NCBI GenBank assembly: GCA_020832005.1
Contig: JAFIFN010000020.1
Span: 1 to 40,315, forward strand
Reading direction: 5' to 3'
From: Gammaproteobacteria bacterium
Lineage (GTDB): Bacteria; Pseudomonadota; Gammaproteobacteria; Steroidobacterales; PWYM01
DNA: 40,315 nucleotides
This document shows positions 23,957 through 32,635 of the stretch, piece by piece. The translations under genes were made by a program, and so were the position numbers. The notes under the pieces were generated by a model. That model saw only the letters and a program-made list of their open reading frames with translations. It made no database searches and was not told where the DNA came from. Numbering within the stretch: position 1 is the first letter of the stretch; each line of letters starts with the position of its first letter.

Positions 23957-25049
23957 CCACCCGCTTGTCGCTGGTGACCGCGCGCCCGTCAGGAACTGGT
24001 TCAGTCCATTGTGCGGCACTGCAGGAAGCTCGAGTTCCAGCTCCTGGATGGTCGCATCGCAGGACTTCTGCGCTGGGAACGAACGCACGCCCGGGCAACC
24101 TCAAGTGAGGCGTTCAGCGCGATGATGCCCGAGATCGTCATGCGGCAGTAGTTCGTGTGTACGCGCAGCCCTCGGTCTGCCGACAATGCAGGGGCATGCA
24201 GTCTTGCCACCGGGCAGCAGTACCTGGACTTCGGCGGCCCGGCAAATCAAATGGAAGTGGACACTCTTCGCGTTCGTCATTCATCTGGCGCCGCAGACTC
24301 CACAACCTCCGGGCCGGCGCCAGCAGCATTGACCATCACACGATAATGATGGCTTACTTACCAGATAACGCCGTGAGGAAGGTAGATGCGCAAATCGAGG
24401 AGTGCCTTGATAGCCGACGACGCAAATACTCAAGGAGTGCGAAAGCCCTGCAAGCTCACCCCCACGGTCAGCGAAAGCGCCCCTGTAGAACGTACTGAAC
24501 CTAGTCGAGTTTGCTTCGGGGCAGAACCCCGTATCCACTTCTTGCTACAGGCGCCAGCAGTATACGGAAACATCGAGTCGCTGACGCAATGGGCCAGCCA
24601 CGCGCGACAACCGAAGAGAGTAGTCGCCTGCTCTAACCGAAGCTTCCCGCTGCTTGCGAGACATGGCAGTTCACTCCTAACTCTGCCGGAGCTGGTCCGT
24701 TTCGACGTGGGCATGGCCGGGAGTTGCAATTCCGCTTCCTTAAGGACGGCTTCATGATCGCGGCTATGGAGCGAACCAAGGTACCTGGCTGGGAGCAACA
24801 GGACAGTCTGTCGGGCCAAACTAACAGTTTCGTGCCGGACTTCGCCACGGTCAGACGAGAACTTTCCTCAAGGCGCCGGATTACAGGCTACCAGCCGGAA
24901 GCCTGCTGCGAATCTGCTGCGGCGGCGGAGGCTGTCACGACTTTCCTTCCTCCCCTGCGCCCGAAGCTGCAACACGAGACCTTCTTGACGGTGTGATTAC
25001 CGCCGAGCACGCAAAGCACTCTTACCCGCACTAGGTATAGGTCAGCAAA
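23957..25049. other. 1.1 kb stretch without a convincing gene
   Basis: No recognised gene was found between the SSS transporter and the amidohydrolase. Overlapping open frames occur on both strands (24386-24757 plus, 24430-24819 minus, 24724-24996 plus), none with a good ribosome-binding site, signal or familiar motif. A minus-strand segment near 24100 reads IALNASLEVARA, superficially like a chemoreceptor signature, but the flanks do not follow. The simplest reading is decayed or foreign non-coding DNA. Confidence 0.5.
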
Positions 25050-26276
25050 ATGCTTACTCTTTTCAAGAACGCAAATGTCTTCGATGGATTCGCACATGAA
25101 ATGCTGGAAGGGGCGACTGTGGTCGTCGAAGGAGATCGTATACGCGCGATCGAAGTGGGAACCACTCATCTCGATGGCGCACGTGTAATCGACTGCCGCG
25201 GACGCGTTTTGATGCCCGGCCTGATAGACGCTCACTTTCACGCGTATACGCCAAGCTTCGACATTGCGGCGAACGACCGCATGCCTCCGTCCCTAATGGC
25301 GACTCATGCGGCAAGAATACTAGAAGGGGCGCTTCAACGAGGGTTCACGACAGTACGTGATGCGGCAGGCGGCGATATTGGACTATGGTTGGCCATTGAA
25401 CAAGGGCTGATTCAAGGGCCACGCTTTTTCTTTGCCGGTAAGGCGATTTCGCAAACTGGCGGACATGGTGACATGCGACGAGGCGACGAGCAATTGTGTT
25501 CTTGTGGCGGCTATTCCGGTTCGATTTCCATAGTTGCCGATGGCGCGGATGCCATGCGGCAGGCAGTCCGGGAAGAACTGCGCAAAGGTGCGCATCAGAT
25601 CAAGCTCTTCGTATCTGGCGGCGTGGTCTCACCGACAGATCCGATGTGGATGCCACAATTCACCGAGGATGAAATACGAGCTGCGGTTTACGAAGCTGGA
25701 ACCCGGCGCACCTACGTAATGGCGCATTGCCATACAGATGACGCCGCACGACGTTGCGCAGAATTCGGGGTGCGCACTATCGAGCACGGTACCGAGATCA
25801 GCGACGAATCAGCAAAATTCATAGCCGAAAAAGGATGTTATGTGGTTCCCACACTCTCTGTAGTAGAAGTCCTACGAAATCACGGGCCCGACCTTGGACT
25901 TCCGCCTATGGGACTTGAGAAAATCAAGGGTGTGCGTGAAAAGATGCTCGCGTCTATCGAGGCTTGCTCGCGAGCCGGGGTGCGTTTGGGGCTTGGCGCA
26001 GACCTCCTCGATCATACTTTTCATCCCTGGCAAGGGGGCGAGTTGGAACTTCGGGGGGAGGTAAGTAATTCACTGGCAGTTCTACAATCAGCTACATCGG
26101 TAAATGCCGAAATACTGCAAAAGAGCGGTGAGCTTGGGTGCATTGCGCCGGGAGCATTCGCTGACATCCTCGTACTTGACGGCGATCCCTTTCGTGATCT
26201 CAGTTTGTTCAGGGACGCGCGAAAGAACATCCCGGTCATTATGAAAGGCGGTCAATTCATAAAAATGACCCTTTAG
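25050..26276 (+). CDS. Metal-dependent amidohydrolase (imidazolonepropionase/Xaa-Pro-like)
   Basis: This 408-residue cytoplasmic member of the amidohydrolase superfamily has visible metal-site residues: H62 and H64 (DAHFHAY), K185 (QIKLFVSGG, the usually carboxylated Lys), H226 (MAHCHTD), H246 (IEHGTE) and D318 (GLGADLLD). The C-terminal APGAFADILVLDGDPFRDL is the typical beta-strand close of the family. Relatives include prolidase-like and acyl-amino-acid hydrolases that cut dipeptides or N-acyl amino acids, so a role in processing imported peptides is possible. No signal peptide is present. The ATG at 25050 has AGGT about 7 bases upstream. It stands alone, flanked by gene-poor DNA. The exact substrate is unknown. 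Confidence 0.9.
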   Translation: MLTLFKNANVFDGFAHEMLEGATVVVEGDRIRAIEVGTTHLDGARVIDCRGRVLMPGLIDAHFHAYTPSFDIAANDRMPPSLMATHAARILEGALQRGFTTVRDAAGGDIGLWLAIEQGLIQGPRFFFAGKAISQTGGHGDMRRGDEQLCSCGGYSGSISIVADGADAMRQAVREELRKGAHQIKLFVSGGVVSPTDPMWMPQFTEDEIRAAVYEAGTRRTYVMAHCHTDDAARRCAEFGVRTIEHGTEISDESAKFIAEKGCYVVPTLSVVEVLRNHGPDLGLPPMGLEKIKGVREKMLASIEACSRAGVRLGLGADLLDHTFHPWQGGELELRGEVSNSLAVLQSATSVNAEILQKSGELGCIAPGAFADILVLDGDPFRDLSLFRDARKNIPVIMKGGQFIKMTL

Positions 26277-26781
26277 AAATCTAGTTTGTTTACGTGGAAA
26301 GGGCTTCTCCGGCTGTCACTTCCCCGACGTAGTGCTGACGTGTAGTAAGCGGTACATTGCAGACACGACGTCCCCCGCCTTCAGTAGCGTGACTGTTTAG
26401 AGTCCGGTGTCATTGTAGCGACTTCAGCAGCGCAGATACGGTCGGGGCACGACCCAGGTGAAGCGCCCGGCGACGTACGGGATGCGGTGAGTGCAAGTAT
26501 TTATGTGCGTCACCCGTGGAAGTAAAGGCGTCCAATCTGCGTGCAGCCTTGCCGCGAGGTTCAATGTACAGGCAAGAACTTTATCGTTTGCAAAATTGGA
26601 CTTCCCCCACTATAGATGACATCACTCGGGGGCCCTGTGGGCCGCGATCACGGTCCTGCTTGAGCATGGACATCTCGTGGTTCAAGATATCGATGTGGTT
26701 CTTCTTGCTGCCGCAAAGCCTTCGCCACCTCAAACGGACCTGAGCGCAAGGGTTATGCATCTTTCGATTGAGGGTTTAGAC
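26277..26781. other. 505-bp gene-poor region before VOC gene
   Basis: No gene could be supported. The frame of the following VOC gene is open back to 26677 but lacks a good start there. The stretch around 26390-26500 has the look of a mobile-element border, but no terminal repeats or transposase frame were found, so this is not claimed. Confidence 0.35.
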
Positions 26782-27198
26782 ATGCAACCCCGCATCAGCA
26801 TGATCACTCTTGGTGTACGCGACCTGGAGAGATCGATCACCTTCTACGAACACGGTCTCGGCTTTCCACGCATGAACTCTCCGCCTGAAGTGGCGTTTTT
26901 CACGCTGAACGGCACATGGCTTGGTCTATTTGGCCGCGAAGCGTTGGCGGAAGATGCTCGCGTCTCTTCCCAGGGCACCGGTTTCAACGCCTTTACACTG
27001 GCTCACAACGTCACATCGGATGCCGAAGTTGACGCGGTCGTAGAAAGAGCTCTGGAAGCAGGTGCCACACTGGTGAAAAAACCCGAGCTGGTGTTCTGGG
27101 GTGGCTACAGCGGCTACTTCGCCGATCCCGCTGGCCATCTGTGGGAGGTCGCACACAATCCGCATTTTTGGGTGGGACCTCGCGATACCGGCGAATAG
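26782..27198 (+). CDS. VOC (glyoxalase-fold) family protein, cytoplasmic
   Basis: This 138-residue single-chain VOC protein has two beta-alpha-beta-beta-beta modules. The first opens with ISMITLGVRDLERSITFYEH and the second ends GYFADPAGHLWEVAHNP, whose Glu fits the usual metal-ligand position; the matching first ligand position is Met, so metal binding may be incomplete. Relatives are annotated as glyoxalase/bleomycin-resistance-like and their substrates vary. The ATG at 26782 has GAGGG 7 bases upstream, preferred to a frame starting at 26677. It is 109 bp before the GFA-like gene, same strand. No signal peptide is seen, unlike the VOC proteins at 32636-34788. Confidence 0.88.
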   Translation: MQPRISMITLGVRDLERSITFYEHGLGFPRMNSPPEVAFFTLNGTWLGLFGREALAEDARVSSQGTGFNAFTLAHNVTSDAEVDAVVERALEAGATLVKKPELVFWGGYSGYFADPAGHLWEVAHNPHFWVGPRDTGE

Positions 27199-27307
27199 CG
27201 CTTCTCACAAGCTCGCTTCAACCCCTTCGGGCCTCCGCCGGACGGAATTCTCACGCCCGCCAAGGCGGCCTCAATGCTCTATAGGTATGCATCTGTAGGA
27301 GGAATTC

Positions 27308-27730
27308 ATGGAAATGGGAACAGAGCATCATGGTGCTTGTCTCTGTGGTGCAGTCCGCGTCACTGCCAAGCCGAAGAGTCCAGGCATTGGCGTCTGTCAC
27401 TGCTCGATGTGCCGAAAATGGGGTGGTGGCCCACTTCTTGCTGTGGAGTGCGAAACTAGCGTACATATCGAAGGCGTAGAGCAAATATCCATTTTCGATT
27501 CGTCACAGCGGGCTGAGCGCGGCTTTTGCCGGAAGTGTGGCACCCACCTGTTTTACCGCTTGAAGGAAGGGCCGCTCTACGCCATTCCTGTAGGCCTGTT
27601 TGACGACGGTGACGAGTGGCGACTCGCTGAACAAATTTTTATCGAGAAAAAGCCGTCGTTCTACTCTTTCTCAGAAAAGACGAAGAATCTCACCGGAGAA
27701 GAGGTGTTCGCCCAGTACGCCGGAGACTAG
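27308..27730 (+). CDS. GFA/CENP-V-like zinc protein
   Basis: This 140-residue protein has the Gfa/CENP-V fold, which binds zinc through Cys pairs: GACLCGAV, CHCSMCRKWGG and FCRKCGTHLFYRL. The founding member was described as promoting formaldehyde-glutathione adduct formation, but most relatives have no proven activity. It has a strong AGGAGG ribosome-binding site 5 bases before the ATG. Formaldehyde handling would fit a genome with sarcosine oxidase, yet the gene is 19 kb away from the sox operon, so no functional link is claimed. Confidence 0.9.
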   Translation: MEMGTEHHGACLCGAVRVTAKPKSPGIGVCHCSMCRKWGGGPLLAVECETSVHIEGVEQISIFDSSQRAERGFCRKCGTHLFYRLKEGPLYAIPVGLFDDGDEWRLAEQIFIEKKPSFYSFSEKTKNLTGEEVFAQYAGD

Positions 27731-27909
27731 AGTGTGACGATGGAATCGCGAAACTAATGCATGCTGCCCGATGAACAGGCGTATTTGGCCAATCAGCGCA
27801 ATAAAACAGCTGCCGCACGCGGCCCCAGGACGGAGTTCCCCGTGAACTTAATACAGCACTATTTCTCTCTGGACATCTTTCAGCGATTTCAACGCTGGAG
27901 AGCTGAGCG

Positions 27910-28149
27910 ATGTCCACGACCCACAGATATCGGGACAGGGGGCCTGATGGCAAGCTATCGCGCACATACCGTCGATGGTACGGCCCCCGATTTCCGAACG
28001 GCACGCCCAAGTGGTGGCGAAAGCTGCACATGACCCGTCCGAGGCGCAGAGAGACCAAGGCACTTTGCTATCGGGCCATGTGCGAAGAGGAGTTGGACGG
28101 TCTTGTGTTTCCCCTCGGGAACAGAAAGCCGCATAAGTATTTCTGGTAG
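27910..28149 (+). CDS. Small basic protein of unknown function
   Basis: This 79-residue, strongly basic protein starts MSTTHRYRDRGPDGK and has a Trp/Arg-rich centre (PKWWRKLHMTRPRRRETKAL) and a sharply conserved-looking end (DGLVFPLGNRKPHKYFW). The ATG follows GGAGAG at a suitable distance. The composition and C-terminal tail look like small conserved proteins often found in prophages and accessory regions, but I cannot name a family or role. No neighbouring phage genes were seen. It is more likely a true gene than the frames overlapping it on the other strand. Confidence 0.6.
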   Translation: MSTTHRYRDRGPDGKLSRTYRRWYGPRFPNGTPKWWRKLHMTRPRRRETKALCYRAMCEEELDGLVFPLGNRKPHKYFW

Positions 28150-28233
28150 AAGAGCGCCCAACCTCAACAGGAAGACGGACATGCGGAGAAGCGATGGCAC
28201 CGATATGGCCGATGGGCTGCAGGCTAGCCTTAC

Positions 28234-28332
28234 ATGAACCCTCAGGCGCTGTCACTCGCGTTCTTTGTCATCTATTCGTTCCTGTTTCTTGGCTTGTTCT
28301 TCGTCGTCGCTTGGTATGCTCCTGAGGCCTGA
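28234..28332 (+). CDS. Possible 32-residue single-helix membrane protein
   Basis: This short frame encodes MNPQALSLAFFVIYSFLFLG, then LFFVVAWYAPEA, one hydrophobic helix with few charges. It ends 10 bp before the likely start of the DUF6544-like gene, which also begins with a membrane helix. The hydrophobic pattern is clean, but the ribosome-binding site is poor and chance cannot be excluded in so short a frame. Confidence 0.35.
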   Translation: MNPQALSLAFFVIYSFLFLGLFFVVAWYAPEA

Positions 28333-28342
28333 CAGTTTGCTA

Positions 28343-29212
28343 ATGAAGTGGATTCTCATTGCATGCGGAACAGGACTGGTTAGCGCGGCTATAGCGATTT
28401 CTATCGGACAGGTTCGTGAATCCTCGAAAGCCGACCAACTGGTAGAGAAGCTGGGCGAGCCGCCGAACCGGAATCCAGAGGGTCGTGTTGACTTCGCCTC
28501 GTTCGCCGATCTCCCGGCCCCGGTAGCTCGGTACTTCCGGCATGTACTCACGGATGGTCAAGCGCTGATCAGGAAGGCAGAATTTCAGCAATCAGGTGTA
28601 TTGCGCACCGATACTTCCACCAGCAAGTGGTCGCGGTTCACTGCAGCTCAAACCGTGGTGCCACCAGCCACGGGGTTCCTTTGGAACGCCCGGATCAACA
28701 TGCCCCTGGGCACCCATATACGGGTGCTGGACAGTTATATCGACGGCATTGGATCGGGCCGTGTGAGCCTGTTGTCTGCGATAACTTTCGCCTCCGAAGA
28801 AGGCATAGCCGAATTGAATTCCGGGGCCTTGCACAGGTACTTGGCTGAGGGGGTATGGTTCCCCACGGCCCTGTTGCCACAGTCGGGCGTTGCGTGGAGT
28901 CCGATAGATGAGCACTCCGCGCTCGCCACGCTGACGGACCGGGGAACGTCTGTGTCATTGAAGTTTTATTTCAATGAGCTCGGAGAGGCGACGGGCATCT
29001 ACAGTGCGGGTCGCTTCGGGCAATTCGACGGGCGATACAAGAAAGTCCCGTGGCAGGGGCATTTTCGTGACTACCGTGACCAGGCTGGAATGCGCGTGCC
29101 CGGGTATGGTGAAGTTGGCTGGTACGCCGATGGAGTCCTCCAGCTCGTCTGGAAGGGGGACATCAAAAATGCACGATATCAATTCAAGTCAGAAGTCGCC
29201 GATTCATACTGA
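28343..29212 (+). CDS. DUF6544-like membrane-anchored protein
   Basis: This 289-residue protein opens with a membrane helix (MKWILIACGTGLVSAAIAIS) followed by a soluble domain. The pattern LPAPVARYFRHVLTDGQALI, then PPATGFLWNARINMPLG and RYLAEGVWFPTALLPQSGV, matches DUF6544-type proteins. Their function is unknown; the beta-rich domain would face the periplasm if the N-terminal helix is an anchor. The start is uncertain: ATG at 28316 would add nine residues (MLLRPDSLL), while the frame back to 28265 overlaps a possible small membrane-protein gene. A decayed copy of the segment around the start seems to lie after the gene (29260-29290). Confidence 0.75.
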   Translation: MKWILIACGTGLVSAAIAISIGQVRESSKADQLVEKLGEPPNRNPEGRVDFASFADLPAPVARYFRHVLTDGQALIRKAEFQQSGVLRTDTSTSKWSRFTAAQTVVPPATGFLWNARINMPLGTHIRVLDSYIDGIGSGRVSLLSAITFASEEGIAELNSGALHRYLAEGVWFPTALLPQSGVAWSPIDEHSALATLTDRGTSVSLKFYFNELGEATGIYSAGRFGQFDGRYKKVPWQGHFRDYRDQAGMRVPGYGEVGWYADGVLQLVWKGDIKNARYQFKSEVADSY

Positions 29213-29315
29213 GTGCTCACCCGAAAAAGTATCGCGCCTTTGATGCGAACGCGTGATCGCCTGGTATGCTCCGCCGGCGTAACCGTTTGCTGTAGGCCGT
29301 GTCCGGAATGCAGGT
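29213..29315. other. Convergent intergenic region with partial repeat of the DUF6544 gene start
   Basis: The region holds GGTATGCTCC followed after 12 bases by GTTTGCT, matching the segment at 28314-28342 at about 23 of 29 positions. In frame it reads M-L-R-R-R-N-R-L-L then a stop, similar to M-L-L-R-P-D-S-L-L of the gene start. It may be the relic of a tandem paralogue. No terminator was identified. Confidence 0.3.
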
Positions 29316-30257
29316 TTACTCCACCATCTTCGTGTGATGTCGACTCGCCAGCGTTTGTACCGTGTTCAAAGCTTCGCGAAGACTTGCGACGAAACGCGTA
29401 ACCTTCAGCGTATGGCGGAACGCCCGTCCATAACTGGCATACAGCTGCAACGACGGCGCCTCATACCCAGGCAGAATCTCTTGTAATGCATGCTCGTAGT
29501 CCGTTCCCTGCACCCTGATCCGGGGTAGCACTGCAATCCCGTGTCCATCGATTGCCCAGCGCGTCAGCACGTGACCGCTGTTCGAGCGCGCCCGCAACAC
29601 CACCGGGACCGTCTCGCGCTTACCAAGCCGAGTGAAATGCCACTCACTTGAGTTCCACTCATTGACAGTCACCTGCTGACTGTAGCCGATACAGCTGTGG
29701 CCCTGCAGTTCCTGCGGCGTTTCTGGCGTCCCATGCTTTTCGAGGTATGCGGGCGCCGCGAACACAGCAGTTTCGACCCGCGCAATCGCCTGCTGATGTA
29801 CCCGGTCGTTACGGATCTGTCGGTAATGGAGCGTCAGATCGAAACCGTCATCCACCGGATTGACCAGACTCTCGCCGACAACGAGCTCGATTTCGAGGCC
29901 GGGATTATCGCGCGCGAACGTCGAGACAGCTGAAGCCATCTCCGCGACGCCCAGGTCGATCACCGAAGCCACTCGCAACCGCCCCTTGAGGCGAGACGGT
30001 TCAGCCGCGACGTTATCCGGCAGGTCCCGCAATCTCGCCACGAGATCCGCATAGAGCGGGTAGACCTGCTCACCGGCTTCCGTGAGCCTGATTCGCCGGG
30101 TGCTTCGGAACAGCAGCGTCTGGCCAACCAGTTTCTCGAGCTGGGATACCCGCTCGGAGACGACCGACTTGGAAATGCCGATCACGGCGGCCGCCCGCGA
30201 GACACTTCGCATCTCGGCAACCTGTACGAAGGCCTCGAGGCACCTGAAGCGATCCAT
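29316..30257 (-). CDS. LysR-family transcriptional regulator, divergent from TonB receptor
   Basis: This 313-residue LysR regulator has the winged helix-turn-helix at residues about 1-60 (MDRFRCLEAFVQVAEMRSVS, then RAAAVIGISKSVVSERVSQL) and a two-lobed effector-binding domain (DDGFDLTLHYRQI, GHGIAVLPRI). The start is ATG at 30257 or 30263; a much longer frame (30449) crosses the intergenic region. It is transcribed away from the TonB-receptor/VOC operon, the classic layout in which a LysR protein controls its divergent neighbour and itself. A perfect inverted repeat lies in the shared region. The inducer is unknown and is presumably the compound handled by that operon. Confidence 0.92.
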   Translation of the reverse strand: MDRFRCLEAFVQVAEMRSVSRAAAVIGISKSVVSERVSQLEKLVGQTLLFRSTRRIRLTEAGEQVYPLYADLVARLRDLPDNVAAEPSRLKGRLRVASVIDLGVAEMASAVSTFARDNPGLEIELVVGESLVNPVDDGFDLTLHYRQIRNDRVHQQAIARVETAVFAAPAYLEKHGTPETPQELQGHSCIGYSQQVTVNEWNSSEWHFTRLGKRETVPVVLRARSNSGHVLTRWAIDGHGIAVLPRIRVQGTDYEHALQEILPGYEAPSLQLYASYGRAFRHTLKVTRFVASLREALNTVQTLASRHHTKMVE

Positions 30258-30278
30258 ACGCATTTGTCCGGAAAAACA

Positions 30279-30312
30279 GAACAACGTGTTCCAAATATAA
30301 CCCATTGTTCCA
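30279..30312. promoter_or_regulatory. Palindrome and repeated half-sites in LysR/TonB-receptor intergenic region
   Basis: GAACA-ACG-TGTTC (30279-30291) is a perfect inverted repeat. A further TGTTCCA copy occurs at 30306-30312, 19 bp from the TGTTCCA at 30287-30293. A TATATT -10-like hexamer for the lysR gene (minus strand, 30294-30299) sits between them. A LysR tetramer touching a recognition site and an activation site two turns apart would leave such a pattern. Confidence 0.5.
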
Positions 30313-30366
30313 GATAAAGGCGATGAATAGGCTTGCCCGATCGCCGACCGTTCCTGGAGAGTCCCC

Positions 30367-32622
30367 ATGTCGACCCCCACTCGCAATCCCATCCTGCATG
30401 CCGCCATGTGCCTGGCGATCTCCGGTGCTGTCGCACTGCCGTGTACCACCCTGGCTCAGCAGCCTCCCAGGACGGACGACGGCGCCAGCACCCGGCTTGA
30501 CGCCATCGTCGTGACGGCCCGGCGGCGCACCGAATCACTGCAGGACACGCCCATCGCCATCAGCGCATTCTCGGCAGCCGATCTCCAGCGCCAGCAGGTC
30601 GACGACCTGCTTGATCTCAATGCCGTGGTCCCCTCCCTCGCCGTCTCCGAGATTACCGGCGCCGGGGTGGCCCAGATCTTCCTGCGCGGGGCCGGCCAGG
30701 ACGACTCCCAGGCAGCCTCCGAGCAGCCGATCGGTATCTACATCGATGGCGTGCCTTACACGAAGGCGCCTGGTGCAATCCTCGACATTATTGAATTCGA
30801 GCGCGTGGAGGTACTGCGCGGACCGCAAGGCACACTGTACGGCCGCAATTCCACCGGCGGAGCCATCAAGTACGTCACGCGGCGCCCGTCCCTCGAGACG
30901 CCCCGCGTCGTCGCAGACGCCACACTCGGCAGCTTCGACCGGCTGGATGTTCGCGGCTCGTTTTCATCGCCGCTGACCGAGACGTTCGCAGTCAAGCTCG
31001 ACGTGATCTCTCGTAGCAATTCAGGATTCGTGCGCGACGCGCTGGCCGAAGCCGGCGACGACCGGCCACGCCGCTACAACCAGACTGATCGGCAAAGCGC
31101 ACGGCTGTCAGCACTCTGGGAGCCCGACGACCGCTTGAGCGTCTATGTCACCGCGGATCGTACGCTCGACAACGCCGGGCCACAGGCCGGAATACCCGCG
31201 ATTTCCAGCCGACCGCAGGACAACCTCGTCGACGGGCGCATCAGCCAGGCCGCGCCGCTGTATGGTCCGAGGCTGGCCGCACCGACGCTGGCAGGTGATC
31301 AGACCCTCTCCGGCAGCGGCTTCATGGCCAACATCGAGTATGCGCTGGACAACTTCACGGTCACGACCATCCTCGGCTACCGCAGTTTCGACCTTTCACA
31401 GGCGAGCGACACCGACAGCGGCCCGAACGCCACCAACCTGGTCAACCAGCTCGGGCAGCCCATTGCCGAGCGCGGACCATCGTTCGACTATGTCCGCGAC
31501 TGGTCCAACGATACGCTGACCGGCGAACTCCAGTTCGCCTCGTCTGATGCCAGCACCTGGCAATGGGTGGCCGGCCTGTTCGCCATGCGCGAGCAGAACG
31601 ACAGCGACGACATTTTCGGCCGGTTTTCGGAGCCCGCAGGCTTTCAGTTCGCCTCGGGCTTCCAGCTCGACCAGCGTACCACCAGCTTCGCCCTGTTCGG
31701 CGAGGCCACATATCCGCTGACCGACGCGCTCGAGCTGTCACTGGGTGGACGATATACGCGCGATCGCAAGTCGCTGAGCCGCAGCCACTTCGGCGCACTC
31801 GGGCTGCCGCCCCTGGGTACGCCCTATGACCTCTCGACGAGTGACACCTGGTCACAGTTCACGCCGCGCGTGATTCTTGACTACCAGGTCGCCGAGCGCG
31901 TCTCGGTTTTCGCAAGTTTCGCCAAGGGGTTTCAGGCCGGCGCGTACCAGAGCTTTCCGTTCAATCCCGCGGTCGCCAACGTGCCCTTCGCGCCCACCAA
32001 GGTGGAGAACTATGAGCTAGGCATTCGCTCGCAATGGCTCGATGGTCTGCTGACCGCCAACCTCACAGCCTTCCGGGCCGATTACACCGACCTGCCCAGC
32101 ACGGTACTGGCCAGCCAGGGCACTTTCGAGGTGCTGACCAATGACGTCCGCCTGCAGGGACTCGAACTCGATCTCAGCGTGCTGCCCACAGACAACTTCG
32201 CGCTGTACGTCAGCGCCGGGTGGACGGATGACAAGTTCCTGCGCTCAGTGGTGGCTCCATCGGCTGTGCCTGGCGCCACCGAGAACAGACTGAAGTATGT
32301 CGCTGATCTCACTGCACGTATCGGCGCGGAATATCGCGCCGATCTCGCCGAGCATGGCAGCCTGCGCCTGAACGCCAACCTGACGTACAACGGTGACTAC
32401 TTCATGTCGACGGTCAACACCCCGTTCGCCTACCAGGACGCCTACACCCTGGTCGGCGCGGAGATGCGATACCAGACCGCAGATCAGCGCTGGTCGGTTG
32501 CCCTGGGTGGCCGCAACCTGACCGACAAGCTGTACCAGCGCCGGGCCTCCGCAGGCGGCGGCGGCGTCATCTACTTCGGTCCGCCGCGTACCTGGTACCT
32601 GACACTGCGCTACGAGTACTGA
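30367..32622 (+). CDS. TonB-dependent outer-membrane receptor
   Basis: This 751-residue outer-membrane transporter has a signal peptide ending around CTTLAQQ, a TonB box (RLDAIVVTARRR), a plug with FERVEVLRGPQGTLYGRNST and GGAIKYVTRRP, and a beta-barrel ending in an aromatic residue (WYLTLRYEY). GGAGAG lies 5-6 bases before the ATG. It is the first gene of an operon with three exported proteins of VOC and DUF1330 type, under a divergent LysR gene. The ligand is probably a small organic compound rather than iron, judging by the company it keeps, but this is inference. No STN domain is seen. Confidence 0.94.
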   Translation: MSTPTRNPILHAAMCLAISGAVALPCTTLAQQPPRTDDGASTRLDAIVVTARRRTESLQDTPIAISAFSAADLQRQQVDDLLDLNAVVPSLAVSEITGAGVAQIFLRGAGQDDSQAASEQPIGIYIDGVPYTKAPGAILDIIEFERVEVLRGPQGTLYGRNSTGGAIKYVTRRPSLETPRVVADATLGSFDRLDVRGSFSSPLTETFAVKLDVISRSNSGFVRDALAEAGDDRPRRYNQTDRQSARLSALWEPDDRLSVYVTADRTLDNAGPQAGIPAISSRPQDNLVDGRISQAAPLYGPRLAAPTLAGDQTLSGSGFMANIEYALDNFTVTTILGYRSFDLSQASDTDSGPNATNLVNQLGQPIAERGPSFDYVRDWSNDTLTGELQFASSDASTWQWVAGLFAMREQNDSDDIFGRFSEPAGFQFASGFQLDQRTTSFALFGEATYPLTDALELSLGGRYTRDRKSLSRSHFGALGLPPLGTPYDLSTSDTWSQFTPRVILDYQVAERVSVFASFAKGFQAGAYQSFPFNPAVANVPFAPTKVENYELGIRSQWLDGLLTANLTAFRADYTDLPSTVLASQGTFEVLTNDVRLQGLELDLSVLPTDNFALYVSAGWTDDKFLRSVVAPSAVPGATENRLKYVADLTARIGAEYRADLAEHGSLRLNANLTYNGDYFMSTVNTPFAYQDAYTLVGAEMRYQTADQRWSVALGGRNLTDKLYQRRASAGGGGVIYFGPPRTWYLTLRYEY

Positions 32623-32635
32623 GAGGAGCCCGTCG

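Noticed and set aside
24001..24210. Minus-strand IALNASLEVARA resembling a chemoreceptor signalling tip
   Set aside because: The flanking residues do not follow the chemoreceptor pattern in any frame, so the short likeness is probably chance.
26390..26500. Insertion-sequence border
   Set aside because: No terminal inverted repeat pair, target duplication or transposase frame could be shown.
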